A DNA stretch of 55,023 bases from Candidatus Woesearchaeota archaeon (GTDB taxonomy: Archaea > Nanobdellota > Nanobdellia > SCGC-AAA011-G17 > GW2011-AR20): positions 1 to 55,023 of the forward strand of contig JAGVZQ010000004.1 of NCBI GenBank assembly GCA_018302465.1, in the 5' to 3' direction. Positions 48,042 to 55,023 of the stretch are shown here, piece after piece. Both the position numbers and the translations under genes were made by a program. Below the pieces are notes generated by a model. The model saw nothing but the letters and a program-made list of their open reading frames with translations. It searched no databases and was not told the origin of the DNA. Numbering within the stretch: the stretch's first letter is position 1; every line of letters starts with the position of its first letter.

Positions 48042-49016
48042 ATGGAACAGCAACTCCCAAAATTGGATTATTTTGACAGAAGAACGTTATTTGAATTAGA
48101 TAAAAATGCAAGAATTTCAGGAACTAGTATCGGTAAAAAGATTAGAAAATCTAAACAATTTGTAGATTATCGCATTAAAAAATTGGAAGAAAATAAAATT
48201 TTGAAGGGGTATATAACCGTCATTGATTACTCTAAATTAGGTTATTTGAGTGTGAGAGTCTACTTCAAATTTCACAATCTTACACCAGAACAACAAGCTA
48301 AATTAGAAAATGAACTAATAAGAGATAAAGAAGTTTGGTGGTTGGTAACTTTAGAAGGGATTTGGGATGTTGGATATGCGATGGCTGTAAAAAATATATT
48401 GGAATTTTATGATTATTGGGATAAAATTATGAAAAAATATAGAAAATTTATAAGTAAAAACTCCGTTGTGGTATATACACATATTAAACAATATCCTAAA
48501 TCTTATCTTATCGAGGAAAATAATGAACATAATGGAACTTTAGTTGGTGCTTCCAAGAACCAGATTAGATGTGATGAATTTAATCTAAATCTTCTTAGAC
48601 TAATTGCTGATAATGGAAGAATGTCTCTTTTAGAAGCTGCACAAAAATTAAAGACAAGTCCACAAGTTATAAGAAATCATTTAAGAAAATTAGAAAAAGA
48701 AGGAATAATTCAAGGATATCGGGCATTGATTGATGTTTCATCTTTAGGCTATCGCTACTACAAATCTTATATTAATTTATTACACACAGAAAAATTAATG
48801 GAATTAGAATATTTTTGTAAAAGACATCCTAATATTCTTAACGTTAATCGAACTGTTGGCGGGAGAGATTTTGAGATAGAGTTACAGGCCAAATCTTTTG
48901 ACCAGTTTGATCAGATTATGAAAGAGATTAGAACTAAATTTGAAGGGATGATTGATGATTATGAATTTGTAATAGCTAGAGAAGAGAAAAAAATGGTCTA
49001 TTTTCCATTTGAATAA
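48042..49016 (+). CDS. Double-module Lrp/AsnC-family transcription regulator
   Basis: This 324-residue protein is a tandem of two HTH+ligand-binding units. Unit 1 (1-150): LDYFDRRTLFELDKNARISG, KLEENKILKGYITVIDYSKLG. Unit 2 (165-324): NLLRLIADNGRMSLLEAAQK, LRKLEKEGIIQGYRALIDVS. Classic Lrp proteins have a single unit. It is divergently placed from the radical SAM gene with about 95 nt between starts and so is a good candidate to control it. Confidence 0.85.
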   Translation: MEQQLPKLDYFDRRTLFELDKNARISGTSIGKKIRKSKQFVDYRIKKLEENKILKGYITVIDYSKLGYLSVRVYFKFHNLTPEQQAKLENELIRDKEVWWLVTLEGIWDVGYAMAVKNILEFYDYWDKIMKKYRKFISKNSVVVYTHIKQYPKSYLIEENNEHNGTLVGASKNQIRCDEFNLNLLRLIADNGRMSLLEAAQKLKTSPQVIRNHLRKLEKEGIIQGYRALIDVSSLGYRYYKSYINLLHTEKLMELEYFCKRHPNILNVNRTVGGRDFEIELQAKSFDQFDQIMKEIRTKFEGMIDDYEFVIAREEKKMVYFPFE

Positions 49017-49020
49017 ATTA

Positions 49021-49224
49021 TTTGCTACTTAATCTAATCAAATCCAACCATCTATTTTCTCCTAAGTCTAAATTAACTCCTGCTCTTTCAGAAGGCACTT
49101 CATCAGTAGTTGAATGATTTTCTATAAAATTATGTTGAATTACTATTGCCGTCATTAATATGGGTGCAGACCATAAAGCTTTCAATCCTCTAAAGTCTAA
49201 AATAGGTGACGCTAACTTAACAGC
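49021..49224 (-). pseudogene. DDE transposase remnant (C-terminal part)
   Basis: On the minus strand the frame reads DFRGLKALWSAPILMTAIVI then QHNFIENHSTTDEVPSERAG and VNLDLGENRWLDLIRLSSK before TAA at 49021. The pattern HNFI..H....G..P.E.AG is the C-terminal end of DDE transposases of archaeal IS elements. The frame is closed by TGA at 49225, with no start and no catalytic residues. It lies between the Lrp gene and the second HEPN/MNT module. Confidence 0.6.
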
Positions 49225-49241
49225 TCACAAAATAGAAACAT

Positions 49242-49281
49242 TTATATACCACAGGTAAATGATTATATACTTGAGGTAAAT
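49242..49281. promoter_or_regulatory. Direct repeat at the second HEPN/MNT promoter
   Basis: TTATATACCACAGGTAAAT (49242-49260) and TTATATACTTGAGGTAAAT (49263-49281) share 16 of 19 bases with a 21-nt period. The second copy touches the MNT start codon and the first includes the likely TATA box. It fits a repressor site used by the HTH-MNT protein. Confidence 0.65.
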
Positions 49282-49890
49282 ATGGTATCTTTAACAGAAA
49301 ATGAAGCAAGAGTAATGGATTTTTTAGTTAGAAACTTCCTTGAAAAATATAATATTAATCAGTTAGCTAAAAAGCTTTCAATTAGTCCTGGAGGAATGTT
49401 CAAAATATTAAAAAAACTTAGAAATCAAAATTTCCTTATCAGTAAAGAAATTGGGAATAACACCTTTTTTGATATTAATTATGACTCAGGTGATGTTTTA
49501 GATGCCTGTAAATTTGCTCTAACAGAGAAAAAAACAACTAACCCTTATGTTAGAATATGGATTAAAAATCTAGCTCCACTAAATGAAAAGGCTTATTTGG
49601 CTATTTTATTTGGCTCTGTATTAATGAAAGGCAAGGAGGCGAAGGATATTGATGTTTTACTAGTTCACGATAGAAAAGATTTTGATGAAATAAATAAAAT
49701 AATTAATAATATTCAAAAGATTGTTACGAAGGAAGTTCATGCTATCTCTATGACAAAAGAAGATTTGATTAAAAATATTAACAAAGAAAATGAAGCTATA
49801 ATAGATGCAATAAAAACAGGGATTGTTCTTTGGGGAAGAGATATTTTATTGGAGGTTGTTAAAAATGGGAAAACTAGAAAATCGGTTTAA
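49282..49890 (+). CDS. HTH-fused MNT nucleotidyltransferase antitoxin
   Basis: This 202-residue protein has a winged helix (YNINQLAKKLSISPGGMFKI, about 19-60) and an MNT core ILFGSVLMKGKEAKDIDVLL (G-S...D-x-D, about 112-131). Same architecture as the protein at 10931-11542, but the GS-to-DxD spacing is one residue shorter. It would adenylylate and silence the HEPN partner whose gene overlaps it by 26 nt. Confidence 0.84.
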   Translation: MVSLTENEARVMDFLVRNFLEKYNINQLAKKLSISPGGMFKILKKLRNQNFLISKEIGNNTFFDINYDSGDVLDACKFALTEKKTTNPYVRIWIKNLAPLNEKAYLAILFGSVLMKGKEAKDIDVLLVHDRKDFDEINKIINNIQKIVTKEVHAISMTKEDLIKNINKENEAIIDAIKTGIVLWGRDILLEVVKNGKTRKSV

Positions 49891-50380
49891 ATGGTGTTTA
49901 GAAAGAGGCGAAAAGGGAGAAAAACATAAAGGATTAAGAAAAATTGAACCTGATATTAAAGAATCTGAAAATCAAATAAAAAAGTCTTTATCCGATTTAA
50001 ATACTATGAATTATTTGTATAAAGGAAAAAGAACTGACTGGGTGGCATCTGCCGCTTTTTATTCTATGTATCATTCCTTGCTTGCTTTATTATTTAAGTT
50101 AGGTTATGAATCCAGAAATCAAGAATGCACAATTACTGCAGTTGAAAATTTTATGAAAGATGGAAATATTGATCTTGAAAAAGAATACTTGGATATGATT
50201 AGAATTTTAAAAAATAATGGGGAAGGTGCAAAATCAATTAGAGAAGAAATGCAGTATAGCTCAGAAACTTCTATGGAAGATGATAAATGCAAAGAATTAA
50301 TGGGTAATGCTAAAAAATTTGTTGAAAGAATAAGGGAAATAATTGAAAGCATAAATGAAGAAGAACTCAAAAAGGAATAA
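49865..50380 (+). CDS. HEPN-domain toxin (HepT-like)
   Basis: This 171-residue all-alpha protein has ASAAFYSMYHSLLALLFKLG, the HEPN signature helix, and REEMQY, the R-x4-Y motif that is the active site and adenylylation target in HEPN/MNT pairs. The ATG at 49865 is fixed by GGAGGT 8 nt upstream; an earlier frame start at 49823 lacks such a site. The tail is rich in Glu and Lys. It overlaps the MNT gene by 26 nt. Confidence 0.83.
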   Translation: MGKLENRFKWCLERGEKGEKHKGLRKIEPDIKESENQIKKSLSDLNTMNYLYKGKRTDWVASAAFYSMYHSLLALLFKLGYESRNQECTITAVENFMKDGNIDLEKEYLDMIRILKNNGEGAKSIREEMQYSSETSMEDDKCKELMGNAKKFVERIREIIESINEEELKKE

Positions 50381-50398
50381 ACTCCTATGATATCAAAA

Positions 50399-50416
50399 AT
50401 GGATAATATTATCCAT
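50399..50416. terminator. 18-nt perfect palindrome after the HEPN gene
   Basis: ATGGATAATATTATCCAT is its own reverse complement and starts 18 nt after the HEPN stop. It may be a terminator hairpin or a binding site. Confidence 0.4.
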
Positions 50417-50508
50417 ATGTTCTATTTTGTACTATATTTTAAATATTTATTAACTTTTAATACAAAGTAGCTCACTTTTTCAAAAAAGCTTTGGTCTTTT
50501 TTCTTTAG

Positions 50509-50550
50509 GTTGCTGCTGCTATTTTCTATGAAAATTATGCAGCAGTCAAC
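50509..50550. other. Long stem-loop in the gap 50381-50624
   Basis: GTTGCTGCTGC (50509-50519) pairs with GCAGCAGTCAAC (50539-50550, one bulged T). Inside, ATTTTC pairs with GAAAAT around TAT. The helix of about 17 bp lies between two convergent genes and could end transcription on both sides or encode a small RNA. Nothing else was seen in this gap. Confidence 0.55.
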
Positions 50551-50624
50551 TATGAAAATTTTAAGGAGTGAAGCCCTGTAGTGGCTGAATTTTGAATATG
50601 CAGCTGTTGGCTTAATATAGGCAA

Positions 50625-51872
50625 TTATTGCCTTATCATCTCTACAACTTTCCTATCAGCATCTTTCAAAGTCAAGCAAAAACTTTTCTTATTATCAACA
50701 TACCTACTATAATATTTTTTATTCTCTCTTGAACAAACAAAAACCCAGTAATCAAAATATTTATTCAGCCATTTAACTTTATTTGAAATTTGCAGTTGTT
50801 TATTACTCTTAGTTTCAATCTCAACAGCTATTTTCTTCTTAGAGTAAATAAAGGCAACATCTGCTCTTAATCCATCAATAGAATACTCAACTTTAGAATT
50901 TTGCTTGTCTATTTCAGCAAACACATGCTTCATGTGGAAATGATAATTAGATTCTCTTTTTCCATAATTCTTAATTATTACATTATTTCCTGATTTTCCA
51001 TCTCTAAACAATCCAGAATAAGATTCATAATCATATTTTTTAATTAACTTATCTCTAATTTCTGGCTTTAATTCTTCAGCATGATAAAATCTCTTTTCTA
51101 GTAATTCCTTGTCTTCCTCAGGAGCATTATCATAATCAATATTTTCTTCTTTTAGCTTTCCTTCTTTTAATAATTTTATGGCTTTTTTGTACATTAATTT
51201 CTCATTCTCATTTAAACTGTAAAAATTAGAAGGATAGGCTTTATGTTTTAGGACAAAGCTAACAGCTGTTTTCCATTTCTCTTCTTTTGATTTTTCTTTC
51301 TCTCTTAGTTTTTCATATTTATTCTGGGCTTTTTCTATGACATCTGGAAAATAAGTTAAAGCAAATTCAGGAATAGCTTCATTAGATTGTTTTTTATTAA
51401 AATATTTGATTAATTTTTTTATTTGCCTGTTTTCTTTAATTCTTAATTCTTCTTCATATAATTCCTGTTCCTCTAATTCTCTTTGTTTTTCCTCTTCTTT
51501 TTCTCTTAATTTCCTTTCTTTGTCTTTTATTTCTCTTTTAATCTTATTAATTTCTTTAGGGTATTTCTTAGCTAATTTGTTTTTATTTAATTCATTTAAT
51601 TCTTCAATCTTAGAGGCTTTACTTAGTTTTTCTTTAAAGTTATCTTCTTTAATCTTTAAATTTTTTATTTTAATTTGTATTAGTTTCAGCAAAATAGAGA
51701 TAATTAGAATTATTAATAGGAGATATTTTATGTTGTTAAGATGAGTCAATGGGATATTAGTTAAGCTTAAGAAATCCTGCTTGAAATTAACTTCTTTAAA
51801 TTCATTGTAAATAGAACTTAAGACAGCTATCGCTATTGCAATTCCTAAAGTTAAGTCTGAATCATCTTTCAT
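50625..51872 (-). CDS. Membrane-anchored protein with coiled coil and PD-(D/E)XK-like nuclease domain
   Basis: This 415-residue protein has two hydrophobic segments (LTLGIAIAIAVLSSIY and YLLLIILIISILLKLI) and a Lys/Glu coiled coil (about 70-160). The C-terminal domain has YSIDGLRADVAFIYSKKKIA followed by VEIETKSNKQLQISNKVKWL. The D...E-x-E-T arrangement with a downstream Gln and Lys resembles nuclease domains found in archaeal and bacterial mobile elements. The active site would face the cytoplasm. No partner is coupled to it. Confidence 0.65.
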   Translation of the reverse strand: MKDDSDLTLGIAIAIAVLSSIYNEFKEVNFKQDFLSLTNIPLTHLNNIKYLLLIILIISILLKLIQIKIKNLKIKEDNFKEKLSKASKIEELNELNKNKLAKKYPKEINKIKREIKDKERKLREKEEEKQRELEEQELYEEELRIKENRQIKKLIKYFNKKQSNEAIPEFALTYFPDVIEKAQNKYEKLREKEKSKEEKWKTAVSFVLKHKAYPSNFYSLNENEKLMYKKAIKLLKEGKLKEENIDYDNAPEEDKELLEKRFYHAEELKPEIRDKLIKKYDYESYSGLFRDGKSGNNVIIKNYGKRESNYHFHMKHVFAEIDKQNSKVEYSIDGLRADVAFIYSKKKIAVEIETKSNKQLQISNKVKWLNKYFDYWVFVCSRENKKYYSRYVDNKKSFCLTLKDADRKVVEMIRQ

Positions 51873-52047
51873 AATAAAAATTAAAAATAGATTATTTATA
51901 ATGAAGTGTAATGCAAGTTATTTTGACGGAGTTATCAAAAAAATAGCTAAAATCTAATGTTTTTTAGGTCAAAAATCGTAAGCTTTATAAAAAATTTGAT
52001 GAATTTGTGCAGTTTAATTTTATATATCAGCTAATTCTATATTGCGT

Positions 52048-52179
52048 ATACTTTGCGCTACAAAATTAATAAATTGAAACGTATAAACAGCAATTATACC
52101 AAACTTAAATAGTATTTAGTTGTAGGATAGTTTGTCCTACAAAGTTTAAGTGGATACTTTGCGCTACAAAATTAATAAA
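52048..52179. repeat. 26-nt direct repeats flanking a hairpin
   Basis: ATACTTTGCGCTACAAAATT plus AATAAA is identical at 52048-52073 and 52154-52179, 106 nt apart. Between them TTGTAGGA (52120-52127) pairs with TCCTACAA (52135-52142). CTACAAA occurs in both repeats and in the hairpin arm. The layout recalls iterons around a stem-loop. Confidence 0.7.
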
Positions 52180-52362
52180 CCAAAGTGTCTAGCCAATATC
52201 TAGACCAAATTTAAAAAGCAATCAAACTTCAAATTCAACACCTAAGGAAATGTTGTAACATATTCCAGAACAATTGTTGACAACATTTTCATAACCTAAT
52301 ATTTATAGTTTATTACAAGATTTAAAGGGACAAGTAAAATGTTACCAAAATTGTACCTTTTT

Positions 52363-52390
52363 TAGTTCCCTTATGGGGGAACTATTTTTT
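52363..52390 (+). terminator. Terminator-like hairpin followed by T6
   Basis: TAGTTCCC (52363-52370) and GGGAACTA (52377-52384) form an 8-bp stem with loop TTATGG, followed at once by TTTTTT. No gene is seen directly upstream on the plus strand, so it may end a non-coding transcript from the repeat region. Confidence 0.55.
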
Positions 52391-52456
52391 GTCCTATCAG
52401 TATTTATGGTAAAGCAATTTTAATATTTTTAGAAAAAAGAGGTGATTTTTAGGCAG

Positions 52457-52482
52457 GAAATCGTAAAGGTATGTACGATTTC
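52457..52482. promoter_or_regulatory. 9-bp perfect inverted repeat upstream of the cassette
   Basis: GAAATCGTA (52457-52465) and TACGATTTC (52474-52482) face each other with an 8-nt sp gap, 51 nt before the first gene of the cassette and just upstream of TATA-like CTTTATAAAG. The partial sequence AAATCGTAAG also occurs at about 51974. A likely operator for the small DNA-binding proteins downstream. Confidence 0.55.
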
Positions 52483-52532
52483 TTTACCAGCTTTATAAAG
52501 GGATGAGTTAAAAAAATAAACAGGAGGTTAAA

Positions 52533-52631
52533 ATGGCTCAAAAATCCAAAATATATGAAAATTTAATGGAAAAAATAAGCGAGTTAATTTTAGAGGCGGA
52601 AAAAGAGCTTGAAAGGGAAAATGGCAAATAA
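52533..52631 (+). CDS. Very short acidic helical protein at the cassette start
   Basis: ATG at 52533 with GGAGGT 6 nt upstream gives 32 residues, AQKSKIYENLMEKISELILE then AEKELERENGK. It is strongly helical and charged. It overlaps the next gene by 11 nt. The strong ribosome site and the overlap argue that it is translated; function unknown. Confidence 0.55.
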   Translation: MAQKSKIYENLMEKISELILEAEKELERENGK

Positions 52632-52911
52632 TCTCTACTCTAAAAGACCGAAATTAACTAAAGATAATTTGAAGAATGAGAATTTCAGGATAGAGCCGGA
52701 TTTAATCGAAAGTATAACAGAAATCTTAAGAGAAGATAAAGATACTAAATCCAAATTTATAAGAGATGCTATGAAAGTAGAGTTTATCAAAAGACTGACG
52801 AATAAACTAATAATTGAGTTAATTAACGACCCAAATATCGACAAGATTTTAGCTGAAAAAATGGATAATTTAAAAATAGTTAGTAAATTGGATTCCTTAA
52901 GGATTAAATAA
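52621..52911 (+). CDS. Ribbon-helix-helix-like small DNA-binding protein
   Basis: This 96-residue protein has NFRIEPDLIESITEILREDK with DTKSKFIRDAMKVEFIKRLT, a strand-helix-helix pattern typical of RHH regulators of archaeal plasmids and viruses. The ATG at 52621 is preferred over a TTG 12 nt earlier. The C-terminal third (IIELINDPNIDKILAEKMDN) is helical. It lies within a compact plus-strand cassette. Confidence 0.6.
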   Translation: MANNLYSKRPKLTKDNLKNENFRIEPDLIESITEILREDKDTKSKFIRDAMKVEFIKRLTNKLIIELINDPNIDKILAEKMDNLKIVSKLDSLRIK

Positions 52912-52983
52912 TTTACCTTTTATTAGTAGTAACAAATAGAAAGATTTATAAATGCTGTTTTCTCTATATTTTACAGATAAAAA

Positions 52984-53145
52984 ATGCAGAAACAATTCAC
53001 AATTACAAAGAGAATAGCAAAACACGGGAAGCAGAATGTGATAGTCATTCCCAGCTTTTTAAAGGATGAATTAAAGCCAAGAACCGTGGTTGAACTAAAA
53101 ATTAACATTATTAAGGAGGCTGAAGATGACAAAGCTGACTTATGA
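52984..53145 (+). CDS. Small AbrB-like DNA-binding protein
   Basis: This 53-residue protein reads MQKQFTITKRIAKHGKQNVI then VIPSFLKDELKPRTVVELKI. The G-x-x-x-V-I-V-I-P turn and final strands are those of the SpoVT/AbrB fold. TTTATAAAT about 30 nt upstream suggests a leaderless message. It overlaps the MoxR-like gene by 20 nt, so the two are coupled; it may repress the operon. Confidence 0.7.
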   Translation: MQKQFTITKRIAKHGKQNVIVIPSFLKDELKPRTVVELKINIIKEAEDDKADL

Positions 53146-54490
53146 ACAATTAAGATTTCCAAATTATAGAAATACCAATACCGCGGTTAGATTGAGAGTT
53201 AATGTAGATGGAAAAATAGAGACCATAAGTTTGTCACTATCAGACTTAGTTTACGCAGCCGAAATAGCAGGATTAAACATGCTTGCAGTAGCGGATACTG
53301 GAAGGGGTAAAACCCAATTAATGACCGATATAGCCTGGCATCATTTTGGAGGTGATCAAGAAAGTGGAAATGCAAACTGGGCAGATGGAAGACCTAGTTT
53401 TGACATAACAGATTTATTTGAGAGACAAGAAGTTGACTTAAGTTCTGGGAGATTTGATAGCAATACTATAAGACAATTAAGAAGAGATAAAACAGGAAGA
53501 TGTTTCTTTGGTGTTGACGAGTTAAATAGGGCGCCTAATCCAAAACAAAACGAATTCTTCGACTTGGCAGATGGAAAATATACTTTTGATGGACAGCGTT
53601 ACAAGTTAGGAAGAGATGATTATGCTCTTTTTATGTCTACAGCTAATCTAAACAAAGTCAATGGAGACTTCTCAGGAACTTTTGGATTAGACAGGGCGTT
53701 ATTAAACAGAGCCCATTTAACACTAGACTTAGACCATAAAGATTTCAGGCCTACTGCTGAAGACGAGCTTGCTATTGAAGAAAGAAAAGCAAATCCAAGA
53801 GTAGATGTCCCCCCTCCACAAGATATAAGTGATGGAATTATAGAGATTAATCATCAAATTAGGGAAGATTCAAAAAAATTAGACCCTTATCTTACGGCTT
53901 TTAGGTTTTTAATTGGAAGGGGTTTAGATTATTGTGATACAGACAAGTATAAAGACAAAGGAGCATTTCCAACTTTATGCGGCGATTGTAGTTTTAGCGG
54001 AAAAGACCTATGCTCTTTAGTTAAAGGCTCTTCAGAAAGAACAATAGCTGCGATAAAAGCATTAGCTTATGGATTATCTCACATAGCAAAATTAAAACTT
54101 GGAAAAGAAGTTGAAATTGATCCTTTTGACGCAGCTTTACAGGCATTTAGATTTACAACATATCATGGAAATTTAAATGATGTAATTGCCAGCGATGAAT
54201 ATGGAGAAAGAAGACAGACAATGATGGACGAAGCAGTTCAAGAATTATCAGGAAGAGTGAGAATACTAGAGCCGTATATCCCTCAAATGCTTGAAGGATA
54301 CCAGCCAGTTTCATTGGTTTATAATTCTAATGGGAAGGAAAGAAGAGCAACAAGAACAGATGAATTAGTTGCTAAATTAGATAAAAATAAAATTTCTTAT
54401 CAAACAACTAATCTTAAAACAGAATTAAAGGAAAAAGGCATTGGCACTGACTGGATAAATGCTTATGTAAAAAAATTCGGAAGAAAATGA
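53126..54490 (+). CDS. MoxR-like AAA+ ATPase
   Basis: This 454-residue protein has Walker A VADTGRGKTQLM (about 55-66), Walker B CFFGVDELNRAPNPKQNEFF (about 130-149), sensor 1 ALFMSTANLN and arginine-rich RALLNRAHLTLDL. MoxR ATPases remodel partner proteins, often with a von Willebrand-type partner. An unusual cysteine group, YCDTD ... LCGDCSFSGKDLC (about 270-297), could hold a metal or Fe-S cluster. It is preceded by an AbrB-like gene and followed with 4-nt overlap by another gene. Confidence 0.85.
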   Translation: MTKLTYEQLRFPNYRNTNTAVRLRVNVDGKIETISLSLSDLVYAAEIAGLNMLAVADTGRGKTQLMTDIAWHHFGGDQESGNANWADGRPSFDITDLFERQEVDLSSGRFDSNTIRQLRRDKTGRCFFGVDELNRAPNPKQNEFFDLADGKYTFDGQRYKLGRDDYALFMSTANLNKVNGDFSGTFGLDRALLNRAHLTLDLDHKDFRPTAEDELAIEERKANPRVDVPPPQDISDGIIEINHQIREDSKKLDPYLTAFRFLIGRGLDYCDTDKYKDKGAFPTLCGDCSFSGKDLCSLVKGSSERTIAAIKALAYGLSHIAKLKLGKEVEIDPFDAALQAFRFTTYHGNLNDVIASDEYGERRQTMMDEAVQELSGRVRILEPYIPQMLEGYQPVSLVYNSNGKERRATRTDELVAKLDKNKISYQTTNLKTELKEKGIGTDWINAYVKKFGRK

Positions 54491-55023
54491 ACACATTAAA
54501 ACCATTAGGAAAGAGCAATTATGTTTCTCAAGAAGAAGCATTAAGAGATTTAGATAATTATATTGGAAATGGTAGTTCTGGTGAAGGTTCTGATTCAGAA
54601 GAGAATAAAGGTGATGGAGATGGAAATAATACAACTTTAGAAGACAAAACAGATTTTTGGAGTATAGACAATGTTAGATACAGAAACAGAACTTGCAGTG
54701 TAGGTTTAGCTAAAACTTTATTGGACTCAGGAAAGGCTAAAACTCAAGATGAATGGGCAGAATATTCAAGGCAGGCAAAACAGCAAGGAGATTTCCACGT
54801 TGGAGATTTTCCATTGTATTATGCTTTGTTTTCCCAATTGCACAGCTTAAGAGAAAATCCTAATATGAGAAGTATTGCAGAAGAAGCAAGAGCATTCATC
54901 AGCAAGCAGATGTTTAAAAAATGGCTGATGACATTAACAAGATTGCAGTATAAGAAAAAAGGCAATGACGTAATTGTCCATAATTATAGTATGCAAGACC
55001 GGTATGAACTTCAGGGAAAGATT
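54487..55023 (+). CDS. Unknown protein coupled to MoxR-like ATPase, cut by window edge
   Basis: The first 179 residues are visible. An acidic, Gly/Ser-rich N-terminal linker (GNGSSGEGSDSEENKGDGDG) precedes a helical domain (YRNRTCSVGLAKTLLDSGKA, FPLYYALFSQLHSLRENPNM). In MoxR operons the next gene is often a substrate with a VWA or metal-binding domain, but no such motif is visible yet. ATGA overlap with the ATPase gene indicates a shared function. Confidence 0.6.
   Translation, partial: MNTLKPLGKSNYVSQEEALRDLDNYIGNGSSGEGSDSEENKGDGDGNNTTLEDKTDFWSIDNVRYRNRTCSVGLAKTLLDSGKAKTQDEWAEYSRQAKQQGDFHVGDFPLYYALFSQLHSLRENPNMRSIAEEARAFISKQMFKKWLMTLTRLQYKKKGNDVIVHNYSMQDRYELQGKI

Larger units (their letters stand above)
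51873..52532. other. Repeat-rich 660-nt non-coding region
   Basis: No gene is visible on either strand. The stretch holds a 26-nt direct repeat, several perfect inverted repeats (8-9 bp) and a terminator-like hairpin, listed separately. TATA-like CTTTATAAAGG and GGAGGT lead into the cassette starting at 52533. It could be a replication origin or control region of an integrated element. Confidence 0.5.

Overview
The window looks like a chromosomal segment of a small-genome DPANN archaeon, most likely of the Woesearchaeota/Pacearchaeota type. This is inferred from gene content and style; no database search was run. Archaeal marks are Mre11-Rad50, GatE, RtcA, AbrB/PIN and HEPN/MNT toxin-antitoxin (TA) pairs, TATA boxes about 25 nt ahead of leaderless starts, and apparent bulge-helix-bulge (BHB) introns. 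Base composition is very AT-rich. Several genes look bacterial in type: PlsC, AspRS, queuine-type TGT and GatCAB.

Layout. 1-14 kb is an accessory island. It holds seven complete TA or TA-like modules (AbiE, PIN/UPF0175, NTase plus small partner, HEPN/MNT, three VapBC) and part of an eighth at the left edge. It also holds a zinc-ribbon/HTH/PD-(D/E)XK protein, a DUF4143 ATPase and three secreted or surface proteins. 14-44.8 kb is mostly core: Mre11-Rad50, an RNA m5C methyltransferase, flavin oxidoreductases, an ornithine carbamoyltransferase / CpgS-like / carbamate kinase cluster, gatCAB with plsC and aspS, then tgt, a phosphatase and an M29 peptidase. It continues with an M2-type peptidase, a UbiB kinase, a MazEF module, gatE, rtcA and an rRNA methyltransferase. 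From tRNA-Ser at 44.87 kb to the right edge the content again looks mobile: a tyrosine recombinase, a radical SAM/Lrp pair, a transposase remnant, a second HEPN/MNT module, a membrane-anchored nuclease, a 0.66 kb repeat-rich non-coding stretch, and a cassette of small DNA-binding proteins with a MoxR-like ATPase.

Most notable observations. (1) The cpgS-like gene is interrupted by a 20-nt insertion that folds as a strict BHB; precise removal restores the conserved GGRDF reading frame, and a LAGLIDADG endonuclease gene lies 2 nt upstream. (2) tRNA-Gly(GCC) carries a 28-nt BHB insertion in the D arm, and tRNA-Ser(TGA) a 45-nt BHB insertion in the T loop. (3) At two unrelated loci TA modules lie between a complete gene and an extra copy of that gene's 3' end, always in the same order and strand, suggesting a recurrent way of capturing TA cassettes. 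(4) The 5' end of tRNA-Gly and the start of a dihydrolipoamide-dehydrogenase-like gene are both missing at one shared junction.

How the genes work together. OTC and carbamate kinase could make ATP from citrulline through carbamoyl phosphate, with the CpgS-like enzyme as a linked but unproven partner. GatCAB, AspRS and GatE point to tRNA-dependent amide aminoacyl-tRNA formation. The TA modules show compact palindromic or repeated sites at their promoters, consistent with autoregulation.
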